Positions 33,585 through 44,719 of a stretch of DNA of 64,000 nucleotides are shown one piece after another. Within the stretch, counting starts at the first letter, position 1, and the number at the start of each line of letters is the position of its first letter. The stretch comes from Dipylidium caninum (Eukaryota > Platyhelminthes > Cestoda > Cyclophyllidea > Dipylidiidae). Where the stretch lies: positions 51,626 through 115,625 of the forward strand of contig QEYB01001173.1 in the NCBI GenBank assembly GCA_017562135.1. Direction: 5' to 3'. The position numbers and the translations under genes were made by a program. A model generated the notes under the pieces. That model was not told the DNA's origin. It worked only from the letters and a program-made list of their open reading frames with translations, and searched no databases.

Positions 33585-36500
33585 AGGCGACTTCATGGAC
33601 ACGTTGGCGCGAAGAAGGTGATTGTGAGTGTTGCAAAGCCTGACTTTTGCTCTCGCCTCCTCTTCAATCGCTTTGAGGAGTGCGGAGAGGATGAGCAGTC
33701 GCGAGCATTCAAATGGTCACAAAGTTTCTCGATCAAGTGAAGTTGTTCGGAAAGAGAAGGAAGAGGCACGATGTGGATAGGAAGGTTACACGGACGGTGA
33801 AGAATGCAAGTGAACTCGTTAATGGGGCCTTTTTTTCGCTCTGATGACATCCCTTGGGCAGCTTTGGACCGCGTACCCGACGGGGCCGAGGTGGTCTGCT
33901 GCGGGCGGTTGCGCTTCGCCCGCGGTTTGTGAAAGAGAGCTGGTGGTTGTGGTCTAGAAAACTGCACTGGGTTTAACGATGCACTTAGCTGGAAATGATG
34001 TGCTAAGGTGAACGACGAGCACCTCCTTTCTTGTCAGAAACTGCCATTTGATGGTGTCTGAGCGGCGTTTCGGAACGTGTCTCACATTGTCTGTGGCATT
34101 GACCCCACAACTGCAACCTCCCGTCGATCTGAAGCAACCTCGGCATGAGGTAACCCGCAGCGGGATGAAGGTGGCAGTACGGCCTGCCTGTTCCCGCGAT
34201 GGGGAATTGTGAAGGAGGTCAGACCAGAGTGCTTGATCATCTCCTCACCACAGTGGCAGAATATCATGGTGGGCCGTTTGCCACGCGTCGCTGGGAGAGA
34301 GGCAGGCCGTGTTGTCACTCCAACTCGCTGACGATCACCTCGTGTCGCGATTGACATCTGATCGACGGGACTGCGAGAGTCTACTCCGGGCGGTTCTGCT
34401 TTGCCTGCTTCACCATCCTCTGGAGGAGGAGGAGGAGGACACGGTATGTCGGGTGAAGCGAGAGGAGCGAGGCACTTCAAGACTTTTAGTACTCTCTACA
34501 CGAAACAGACCGAGTATCAGGTCCGCCAGTCCGCCCTCATGTCCGTCGGGTACGCGAGTCGTCGCGGATGATGTTGTGATGCAGTGATCGCCCACGCATG
34601 CCGCTATGAGGCCGTGTTTGAAAATTGTCTATCACGGTTGGCATTCAACTGAAGCAGTAATCAGCGCACACGCAGCAACGTAGGCACGGGGAAATGCTAC
34701 GAAGGCGAGTTGGCAACGGAGGCGAGCTTTAATGCAGGTTCTAAGATCCCCCTTCCCCTCGCTTACCAATCCATCTTAGCGCAGACAGTCGCAGTCAGGC
34801 ACCCACTCGGGAGAACTGCCTCTCCCGCCGCCACGTAGAGACTCAAAGGAAGGACAATGTGCTCGCACAGCTTGCGCAATCCCTTTAATACCGGACGTGA
34901 AGAGGAACTTTTCTGACAAATTTGCGTCTGCCCGCCTTCGGCACCGTCAACTCACCATCCATTGACCTTAAGGACTTTGCAGTCTACCCCGACGCCACAT
35001 CTGAAGCCAAATCAACTGCTATGCGACGGTTTTGTCAACACCATCAGTTTCGTTACCTTGTGGCAGAAGAGAAAAAGACTTCGGTGTAGGTGCTTCCTTC
35101 TCGGGAGGCGTGAGGAGTAGCTGCCGTAGGAGAGCAGACTGGGACGTGCGCATCCACCCTCTGGACACACAACACTCCCTCGAATTCCAGCTTGTCATCG
35201 GTATTTGCGTCTTGTTGAAAAGGCGGGGTCTTTCGTACGGCAGCACCACCAGATGCCACAGAAGAGGGCATCTGCATTGATAAATTGGCACTCCGGAGGC
35301 CAGAAATCACCAAGGCTTGCGTAGGTTTTCTCATCCACCAAGCGCCGCTTCCGTGCACGCCTCCACTGCGCCCCATCAGCATCTGCGAAGGCTGCAGTCT
35401 CAAAAGTACGTAACACTGGAATGTTGGTCATGTCGCCGTGTCCTCCCCGCCAGCAACCAAAGTCGTGGACATTCCCATGACCCCACGTCTCTTCTCACAG
35501 GGAGCTCCTATTTGCCGAAGAGCTGGGGAATGTGCGTGGAGGCGTGGAGGTCTTCCGGCTGAGACGATGGTGGGTTTCGCTTCATCACCACCTCTGCGAT
35601 TTGCCACTTCTGGCAGCTTTGCTCACAGTTCATCGTCCGGATTGGCGAGGAGTTGAACATAGCAGTGGGGCGGAGAGGGGGAGAGACGAACCCTCGGAAG
35701 CCTGACTGGCGTAATCACCACCTCGTCGGCTGCCGGACGGAGTCATGGCAAGTAGGTTAGCCTCAGTGAGAAACGCCAGATTCTCGCCTCCTCCGCAATC
35801 ACCTTCGGGTGTTAAGGGCGAAGGTGAAGCGGGGAGCTCTCATTCCGTGCACCATTCTGACACTCCTCAGGGCTGAAACCCCTACTTTCTTTACCTTCTC
35901 ACTAACCTCGAATTAGCGCTTTAATCCCCGTCGTTATCAACAACGTTTCCCTGCTCTGCGCGCAGTTCAGCTGAGAGGATGAAGGATGGTGATGTTGAGG
36001 CCTTGAGGAGGGCGTGAAAAGATGCGTCGAGGATGACACGTTAGCGTACGTGCAATAAGGCGAAAGGGACCCACTGTGTGAAAGGCTCCTTCGACATATC
36101 CTAGCAGGACATTTCGAAGGTCCTTCAGTAGTCTCACGGGGTATCTTCAGTTCTCCTTGCTGGCCACCTCGCAGACCGTTCGACACACACCATCTTGTGC
36201 CTTTCATGAGCTAGCTGATACTGTGGACGGCAGAGGAATATTTTACAGTGGATTAGAAAGCAATCAGAGTCCTTTACACAGTCGTAGCAGTGGCTATGAA
36301 GAGACCAGAAAATACTGTGGAGCGAGAGGAATCCCAGGCGTTGGTGAAATAAAATGACTACTGAGTTCCACTCGTCTCCTACCCAATTCGTGCGTGTTCT
36401 CGTCTCCTGTTGAACGCTTCCACCTCGTCAAGATGTCCCGTTTACTGTAGGAGATTGCTGAGGAGGCGAGACGGAATATGACATACGGCAACAAGAGTGA

Positions 36501-37671
36501 AGAGTGGGAATGTGCATTGAGGAGTGGAGGCCTTCAGGTTTGGACGCTGTCTCCCGAGTAAGTGTGAATAACCGTCGGGCGATAAAATGGCGGTTCGAAG
36601 GCGGAAGTTTATAGCCACATGGCGGAGATATCAGAACATCGCGTCCCCGATCCAGTAATTCTTAGCGGGTGGTCAAGGATGTGTGGGAGGACTTTACACT
36701 ATCAGGGTGGAAGACAACAACTTGCTGATTTGCGCCGTCTAGCCGCTTTGCTCGAAGTGTGTTGCTCCCGTTCGAACGGACCCTTCCGTTTTTCATAATC
36801 CCATCAGACCGACAGCCTAATCGCCTTTTGGAGAATTTCTACCTTTGATGTCGTCTTGGCTGGTTTACTTTGCATATCCCACGCACTCTTCTGATTAAGC
36901 CTATTCCAAACTGTCACCTTTTCGTCGCCGGGCGTTAGTCTTTCCAAAAATGGATCATTTCCGTCGCCTTTCAGTTGTTACGAATAGCCGATGCCAATAC
37001 GTTGCACCATGAATTTCCTCAAACTGATGAGGGATCCAGAGATTGTGCTCCCTGACGAAGCCAAGCTCTTTTAAACCTTAGTTTCAATGCATGCAGGCAA
37101 TTGACAAGTGAATTCCTCTGCCCCATCACGTGTTGTGCTTTGACAATCGGGGTGGACAACGGCCTCGATTGATGTGGACCTCCTCGACTTCAAGTAGACA
37201 GACAGCCGGACTGTCGAGCACTTTTCCCAGAAAACTCACAAATTTTGACGACTCTGGCGTTCCTACAATGCTTCGTTCCCCTCTGGGGCGGATAATTTCA
37301 TTTTTTTTACTTGAAAAACCAAAAATTTGTTCGAGGCCCCATTCTTGTTCCTCCATCTTCAAATCGGGTTAAAAACAAAATTATACAACTAAACGATGTG
37401 CGGTTTTACAAAATGAAAGGCAAAACCCAAATAATAAGGAAAAAAATAGGAATTGTTTTCCTTGAACACATTAAGGAAAGTGTAAGATCCAACTGACTTT
37501 AGTTACCAGCCCACGAAAGCGGTGTGGCGTAACTCGCGTGTCAACGAAATTTCGGGCGGTGTCAGCCGAAACTCCTGTTAACCGCGATGCCGGTGACGAT
37601 TCCAACTTTGAAGCGACGACAGCCGTTTGGCATTGCAAGACTTTAATCAGCATTTAGTTTGGCAAGATCTT

Positions 37672-37845
37672 CTGGCCCTCTTCCTTCTCTTTCTCCTCGT
37701 ATGCGACACTGATGCCTGCTCGACGCCGCTAAAGTTCAAGAACATGCACAGAAAACGTAGGAGGATGCCAGAGCGAGGAAGACGCTTGGTTCAGCCTTCG
37801 GGGGAGGTGAAAACAGTCAGGACACTCGACTCCGCAGTAATGTAA
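37672..37845 (+). pseudogene. Small secreted peptide, copy 4, 5'-truncated at the IR1 edge
   Basis: From codon LLALFLLFLL onward this follows the family: leader ending DTDA then Cys, MPERGRRLVQPSGEV, and a terminal LDSAVM with TAA. The start codon, TATA box and upstream region have been replaced by IR1 right-arm sequence. In the fused frame no ATG occurs before an upstream stop (TGA near 37602), so the copy appears unable to initiate normally. Its 3' side is intact, including AATAAA at 37893-37898 and the conserved 3' flank. It would be functional only through an unusual start or trans-splicing to another ATG. Confidence 0.75.
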
Positions 37846-37892
37846 TTTCCCCCCTCATTCACATTCAGCCTATTCACTCTCCTTCGCTTCTT

Positions 37893-37898
37893 AATAAA
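37893..37898 (+). terminator. Poly(A) signal of peptide copy 4
   Basis: AATAAA in TCTTAATAAAGG, preceded by CATTCAGCCTATTCACTCTC, which closely matches the 3' untranslated region of copy 3. Confidence 0.75.
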
Positions 37899-37976
37899 GG
37901 TGGTGGTACCGGCCTTGCGTTTGAGTGCATTGGCGCCAAGTCGACAGGGCGTACAACAGTCTGTCTGCAGTTAATT

Positions 37977-39184
37977 ATTTTCTCTTATTTTAATCACCAC
38001 ATGGGGTAGATGGAAAATAGAGCACTCTAACACTACCACATAAACTGTTTTCTAGCCACGTGGAGCTTCCTCATAGGCGCGCGTTGAAGGGTTCGTTAGA
38101 TTCGACCTGAAACCCTTCCATCGACACGTCGATGCGAGGAAGGTGTTCATGAGTGCTGCGAAGCTCGACTCTCGCTCTCACCGCCCCGCCCCGCCCCTCC
38201 TCCAATCGCCTCGAGGAGTTAGGTTGGGATGTGCAGTCGCGAGCATTCAAATGATCATGAGGTTTCTCGGTCAGGGGGAGTCGTGCGGAAAGAGAAGTTA
38301 GTAGGCAGCGAAGAACGCCAGTGAAGTCATTAGTCAGGCGCTACTCCGCTCCGTTGGCATCCCTTCGGGCAGCTTAGTAGGCTTGATTTGGTTGACTGAC
38401 GATATCACAGATGCGTCCCTTTATCTGTGGCAGATTTACGCGACTGCCAATTCCGTTCTCCGCCGGACGCCTTTCCGTAAATGAGTTGGAGGTAGGAGTC
38501 AAGTGGGTCGGCACTTGTTGCTTCTTAGGTGATAGGCTGATAGGCAGACAGAATTCAATCGGAGTCCCCTTCCTGGCCGTGGCAAGCATCTACGCCTCAG
38601 TCTGTGCCCGTTCTCACCAGTTCCACTTTGTCAGACTTTCTGTGTTTCAGTGACTACTTCAGGACACCCCACTGTGACTCGACGTAGGGTATTTGTCGGG
38701 CCTGCCAACATTGCTCCACTTGAGCCTAAGAGACTCTGGTCCGATGAAAGTTTGTGCAAGTCATCTGAAGTTCATTTTTCACTAAGAGATTTGCACCATT
38801 TCGGGAGCAGACTCAGTTAAATATGAGTGAACGTGAGGACTTGCAGTAGGGCTACTCCCAGCTCCCCCATCCTCGGTTGAATACTGTCAGCTCTGTCTGG
38901 AGTAGGGGAATACTCTCTACTCTCTTCACTTCCACCCAGTAAGCACGCGGCACCTTCCAGCGATATGGGACCGTTCAACGCGTGCGCTAAGCAATTCTAG
39001 TGGAGATCTTGGTCGTACCAATGCTGTCGGACAGCTCGGGAGAAGCGCTAAGACGTGGCAGCAGGGCAGATAGGTGGCGAGGCTCAGGGCGATCCACTGC
39101 ATTTTGGGTAAGGTTGACCTCCTTCCGGCAATATTAATTGCCAACTGAGAAGTGTGGAACCTGCTGGAGCAAACCAAATGACGT
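37977..39184 (+). repeat. Inverted repeat IR2, left arm (about 1.2 kb)
   Basis: Reverse complement of 46961-48180, with only scattered differences. The match begins in the 3' flank of peptide copy 4 (around CAGTTAATTATTTTCTC) and ends at CAAATGACGT. Mirrored short frames occur in both arms (38374-38589 with 47556-47771; 38926-39177 with 46968-47219). None is recognised. Confidence 0.92.
38090..38109 (+). promoter_or_regulatory. Conserved 3'-flank element, copy 3
   Basis: GGTTCGTTAGATTCGACCTG downstream of the truncated copy 4, inside the left arm of IR2. Confidence 0.6.
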
Positions 39185-42100
39185 TTATGCGGTTAAATAG
39201 TGGCACGGAGGAAATTTGGTCGGGTTGTATTTCCAGATACCATGAAGAAGCAGTCTCCCTTAATCCCCCGCATGACGCTTGGGAGGCATTTGAGCCCAAT
39301 CAGAAACTCGTCTTGTTGTCATCACACCTGAAATGCTACTAGATGTCTTGAGCCTGTTTACTGAGTCCTATTAATCCATGATCCCGGCTAATTGGATGAG
39401 CTAGAACTAAAAACACGGCGTTGGACCCCGTACATCATTTGCGAATCACCTGAGTAAGGAAAGATGGAGAGTTTTGGATGTGATTCAGGGGGTTGGAAGT
39501 AAGAAAGTACATCCGCCTGCGGCTATATGCATTGTCTCATTGCCACTTGGTCTTTTCTCCAACAGTGGAAGCAGCGACTAGGGATGCTGCAAGGCAACAT
39601 AAACTGTTCGCCTACACAGAGAACACAGAGCCTTCCAAGTCTCCGCAGGGAGCGGCCCTGCCTTTATAACTGGCCTCCGCAGGCTCGGTACCTAAGAAGG
39701 CATTACTTTGCAAGAGCGAAACAAACTGCCCCGAATGTGTTTCAAACCGTCGTGCCATAAGTGCTTAAAGCCTGCTGTTCCTTGCTACAATCCTCGCATT
39801 TCCCTCAGCTGCACCTTCAAGAGTGCAACTCTTTTTCGGTAAATCGCATCTTCTGCAGGTGTGTCCATCAACTCCTGCCACAAATTCGAGTTCACCTCCC
39901 CTTATGTTCACGATTGTACTCTGCAACAAAACCCGTAAGTCTTCGCAGGTCAGTGTGTCCACCTACGCATATTCTATAAACCAGCTCACTCGCATCTGCC
40001 GCATGTGGATCCCGCAAAAACATCCTTCATCCACCTCGAATCTGCTCCACAAATCCATTACCTTTACTTCTCCCATGGTCGTTTATAGAACTCATTGCCA
40101 CGGCCTTTCTCAAAAGAGTAATTACACAAGAGTTACAAGTTGTGGACACAAATAAGTCTACTTTGTCCGTAATATTTCCGAATCCTGCCTCCTCTGAAGA
40201 AACTTAGCCTGACAAGGCGAAGGCCAACAGATATTTGCACTACAAATAAGGGGCATTTTTCATCGCGGTATGAGACTTGGAATGCTGCCTTGACGAGGAC
40301 GAGAACTTCGAGGTAAGGGTTGAAGGAACAATGTACTGCTACCTATTTCGGGTTTTAGCGGGATCTCCGTCCTACTGGGCGATGAAATTTTCCCAGTGTG
40401 GCGGGCCTGAGAAGCCGTCTCTATTTCAATGTGTAGCAGAATCGGCGTCGATTTCGCATAAGGTCTCACAAAATCAACAATTACCTGCGCTCTCCCCACC
40501 AACGTTTGTCCGAACGGTAGGCTCGGCCCCAAAAGTAACTGAGTTACGGTGAGTTCTCAAACGCGTCAAATCAGCACTCTGTCAACATGTCCTTCGCACT
40601 CAACCGCGCATTTCAGTCAGAGGGCGGAGACTTTTTCTTCATCCATCAGTCAGCTCCGGACGGCGAGGCGAGTAATGCAAAGGGTGAAGAGAAGTTCTTT
40701 ACCAGTTATTTGCCTAATTCCCATCTTCCTTCTCTCGACGCCTACGTGCGTTGACGTCAAAATGAGCTGGGAATAAGGCGGAATGTAGGCAGTGCCTCGG
40801 CGTTTAAAAGAGGACATAATGACGGCGCATGACATTATGCGGACGCTTCAGGCAACAGTCCCATCGGCTGCCGACTACTCTCATTGAGGATTAATCGTAC
40901 TGCCAGCATCATCATACTCCCTTCAGAGTCGTAGGAAAGGTGTGATCGTGCGCAGAATGCGGGTGGGCGTGTGCCTTCCACTGTTTAATATCACCAAATT
41001 GGCTGCCAGGACGTAAGAACGAGGAGAAAATACGAGAAGAAGGCGGTCCAAGTACGAGACCGCGGTGGGGTTTGCTCGCCTCATCGCGACCAAATGGCCT
41101 CGAGAGCAGCTTAATGCTAACTGAATAAAATACTAAACTTTACAGCTGTTCCTTCACCAATCTACAACGCGAATTAGTGATGTGGAATATGATGTGTCAC
41201 GAGCGGATGTGCTGCTGCGTGATATTCAGGTGAAATTACATTCGGGACAAGCACCAAGCAGAACTGGGCGTCTGAACGTGGCGGCGAAGGGGTACCTCTC
41301 TGTCGCCCAATGCTTCGAAGAGGCACAAATTCTGTCACGCGACTGGCCGTGTCGCATATTCCAGAGACTTCAGTCATTGCTTTGGTGTGGCGCCCCATCG
41401 CAAGTGCTTGCTTGTCACACATTTTGCCGACACTACGCAATATTCGTCGCTTGTCTTCGTGGCATGGTAATGCGCCATGATCTGTCGGGACACAAGGTTT
41501 CTTTGTGGACAACGCAAGAATGAGTCTGGCATTTACGTGAATTTTAGCCAACATTGCATGTTTGTGTAGCAGCTTTGTGGAGTAAAATCATACGGTTTGG
41601 CACGTTTGGGGCCGTTTGGAGAATGAGGAACACCCACGCAGCTACGACCTCGTCCCTGCCTTCCCTTCTTCCCCGCATTCGATCCTAAACGGACTCGAGG
41701 CATTAGTTAGTTCACGCTACACGCCCTATGAAGCTAACATTCATCCAATCATTCCTCTTCTCCTTGAAATCACTTAGGTCCTGTGTCTAACCGACGTGTG
41801 CGACTTGAACTGGACAATCGCCGTTCTGCCAGTTTGGAAGCTACGGTATGTTCACTTGTGTTTAGTCCTTGTTCATTTGCGTCTGAAGCATACATTGTAA
41901 TGTGGGTTCAAAATTTTCGGCAACGAATTCGAAGTGAACCATTGCACAGACGTCGCCTGGCACGACCAGTGTGGCGGCGCCGACGAGTCCGGGCTGATCG
42001 GCGGGTGCTTTGAACAGAAAAAAGGCAGAAGAAAATGCGGAATATTGCGTGCTCTGTCTGCCCTGCCTCCTCCAGCACCTCTTGTGCCCATTTCTGCCGC

Positions 42101-44060
42101 ATCCACTGTAATCTTATGTTACTTCAACCGGGCGCCTGTTGACAAATGGGTGTTTCGCCTTTGCAAGTAAGGTCACCTTTGCAGCCAAATCCGAAGCGCC
42201 AGGTGGCAACGGGGAAAGTGTGAATCTCAGGGGCGTCACAAGGAGCGTGTAGGGATTAGCCGGGGAAAGGGGCAGCTTATTAAACACGAAATAGTGTGGT
42301 GGCAGGGCACGACTGAGAGCATTGCACTGGTGCCTGTAGCGGAAGCATTCGGCCCTTGACACGAGACAGGCAAATGAAATAACGGTCGCCGTCGCAGAAC
42401 GAAGATGTCGCAATATCCACGTTTCAAGTCAACATTCAACTCCTAGCATGAGACAAGGAAATGACGAAAATGCAGTGCCAGTAGGGCGATCATGATTCAC
42501 TTATGAGAACAAGTTGAACGCAGTCACTGTGAGGCTGTTGCCTCAACCGTTCTTACACGACACCCGCAAAGGCCGCACTGACACTAGCAGTTAAAGGCCT
42601 CGATGCAGCCATTCTGGGCGGTTATGCAGCTATTTGACGTGAAGTGGAGTGCAATACTGCGGTGGCCTTATTCCTGTGGGGCCGATTTCATTCCCATCTC
42701 TCACAGCCAAATGTGCTAACGACAGACGTTTGTGCCAACTAAGGCGATTTTTCTGTCAGCGCTCTCACAGAAGCGCTTTTGATGGCGTCACCGTCTACTT
42801 GACAAAGGTGAGCCTATAAAGATGACGATGGAGAAGTGAGAAAACATTGGGGGTGGCGGCTTGGTGGCGATTGCTGCACCCTAGGTCAACGGAGCATTAC
42901 TGTGAGTGAAGGTGGGTTCTGGCAGTTGGACTGAGTGGAGTGTTCATCAAATGGAAATTATGGCCATCACATGGGAAAATGCTCACGCAGTGATCCATTA
43001 CTTCCTTCCACAATCATTCGAAACCAGAACAGCGGCGGAGTCTCAATGTGGCTAAACTAATGTCGTGTATGAAAAGAAACTTATGGGGAAAAATTTGTTA
43101 GCAGTGCTCAATTGGCAGGTCACTAAATTAATTCATGACAACGAAAGGCAGAGACATAAAGCTTCAACGACTGTCTCTATTTGAAAATATTACAATATTC
43201 TCCGCATTCGTCCTGTATCCCTGCGACAAACTACCACTTTTAGATATATAAGAAGGGATTTTAAAACAAAGTATGATACTGTCAAGTACCTGCAGTTGGT
43301 TAATACTCCAAAGGTGTAGATTTTCCAAAATGGCATGCTTGACCAATAGCTAGCTGAATATTGCAAATGCCAATGGGAATTATTTCTCCTCATTGTGATA
43401 AATAAAGTGAAATATTAAGCTTTTTGCTTTAGACTAATACACAACGCCAGTTTTATTTTTAACAACCTAACAAATCCCATTTGCTAACACCCGCTGTCCC
43501 ACTTTGTTACTTTATCCCACGTTCCATGCCTCCGTCTAAAAGTGGCCTGCTCATTTTCGAGCACCCTCCGTGGCTGAAACAAGTATGCATGTCGAATTTC
43601 ATCGCCTGCGCACCATTACTGGTTTGAGACCTGTGGAGTGGGCGCCTAATTGATGCTGTGGAGCAAGTGCAAATCATTGCATTTAGTTCCTTCAAGAGAG
43701 TAGTGGAACTAACATGGCGCTGTTTGGCTTTAGACATGTAGAACAACGAGGAGTGGAGTCAGGTTCTGACTGAATTGAAAAGTCCCTTCGGACCTACTTC
43801 AACTCACAATCGCTGCGACCCGATGGCACACACCGACACGTGGACAGGAGCCGGCATGAGGCAACAAGTGGAACAACCGAAAGTTGACTCTTATCACGCT
43901 TCTGCTGCATTCTCTTCCCACGCTCTGCGGTGATTTAAAAAGTGAGGAGAAGAAATTTACTCAAGACTGTCAGGGAATAAGGCCCTAGAACATGTAGCGG
44001 TCTGGAAAAAGTTCGTCCGTCCCGCCGATTTGGCCATTATAGACTGAAAACGCAAGACCA
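39185..44060. other. IR2 spacer, left part
   Basis: No gene recognised. Part of it (39640-40010) is an old direct duplicate of 30380-30800. A 33-codon ATG ORF at 40675-40776 (VICLIPIFLLSTPTC) has a hydrophobic leader-like stretch but no family context. The long frame at 41182-41523 lacks an ATG and shows no domain. Confidence 0.4.
39640..40010 (+). repeat. Diverged direct repeat, copy B
   Basis: Partner of 30380-30800, same orientation, patchy identity. It shows that the peptide-bearing region had an earlier duplication history than the two near-identical inverted repeats. Confidence 0.5.
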
Positions 44061-44071
44061 CTGCGAGCACA

Positions 44072-44079
44072 GGTAATAA
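44072..44079 (-). other. Degenerate poly(A) signal position of peptide copy 5
   Basis: Where the other copies have TCTTAATAAA after the shared CTTC, copy 5 reads CTTCTTATTACC on the minus strand, so the AATAAA hexamer is broken. Confidence 0.6.
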
Positions 44080-44124
44080 GAAGCACATGAATGTGAATAT
44101 TTTGAATGTGTATCAGGCGGGGAA

Positions 44125-44322
44125 TTACATCAAAGCAGAGCCGATTATGTTGACTGTTTCTATCTCCCTCGAGTGATGCGCCGAGCGTCTTCCGCCCTCC
44201 GTCATCTTCCTAGCTGCGCCAGAATCATCCGCTCTGGAGAAGACCCTCACATTTTTCCCACTCAAGCAGGCATCAGTGTCACCTGCGAGAAGAAATAGAA
44301 GAAACAGGGCTAAAAAGTTCAT
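44125..44322 (-). CDS. Small secreted peptide, copy 5
   Basis: Intronless 65-residue ORF on the minus strand. The signal peptide, MNFLALFLLFLLAGDTDA, is identical to copy 2, followed by Cys. Mature segments are RVFSRADDSGAARKM, EGGRRSAHH and the C-terminal IETVNIIGSALM. The TATA box sits at the family-standard 41 bp, and upstream similarity to copy 2 extends to about 44.72 kb (shared TCTAATTGGTGCGAGATTTC). The poly(A) hexamer is broken, so expression may be reduced or use another signal. It lies in the IR2 spacer, inverted relative to copy 2. No recognised family; function unknown. Confidence 0.72.
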   Translation of the reverse strand: MNFLALFLLFLLAGDTDACLSGKNVRVFSRADDSGAARKMTEGGRRSAHHSREIETVNIIGSALM

Positions 44323-44356
44323 GTCGACTTCTCGCTTAGTGCTGCAATTAAGTCGC

Positions 44357-44363
44357 TTTTATA
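44357..44363 (-). promoter_or_regulatory. TATA box of peptide copy 5
   Basis: TATAAAA on the minus strand in CTATAAAAGCGACTT, 41 bp from the ATG at 44322. Confidence 0.8.
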
Positions 44364-44719
44364 GGCGAGTCTGGTGGCAGAGTGGAAAATTGAATGTCAT
44401 CTTGAGGGTCACCGCCTTGTTCTCTGCTCCGTCGCAGCACGTCGACGGTGCAGCTCGCATTTCTAGCCTCGTCTCGGTGAGGTGACCACCAGGTGGTGCA
44501 ACAGGCTAAGCTTCTCGACTTTGCTGAACACGGCGACAAATAACTGACGTACGTACATGTTCTGCTGTCATTGGGCTGTCAAACGCCATCGTTCTCGCTA
44601 AGGGCCCCGCGAAGAAGGTCGATGGGACGTGCTAGTCTAATTGGTGCGAGATTTCAATCAGCCACGAAATCTTCATCCGCTCAAGGTGATAGAAGCGTTG
44701 TTGAGGCAGAATGACCTCG

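Larger units (their letters stand above)
32792..37672 (-). repeat. Inverted repeat IR1, right arm (about 4.88 kb)
   Basis: Reverse complement of 24085-28935. Its outer edge at 37672 falls inside a peptide ORF: sequence left of the edge is the arm, sequence right of it is codons of peptide copy 4. Its inner edge lies upstream of peptide copy 3 in that gene's 5' flank. Outside the peptide gene there is only non-coding sequence with short unrecognised frames mirrored from the left arm. Confidence 0.93.

Noticed and set aside
24085..37672. IR1 as a foldback or Polinton-type transposon
   Set aside because: No integrase, polymerase or transposase frames and no target-site duplication are visible. 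The arms hold host-like mini-genes, so segmental duplication is simpler.
41174..41554. Overlapping long frames on both strands
   Set aside because: The plus-strand frame begins with GTG rather than ATG. Neither frame shows a domain, and mutual antisense openness is common by chance at this composition.
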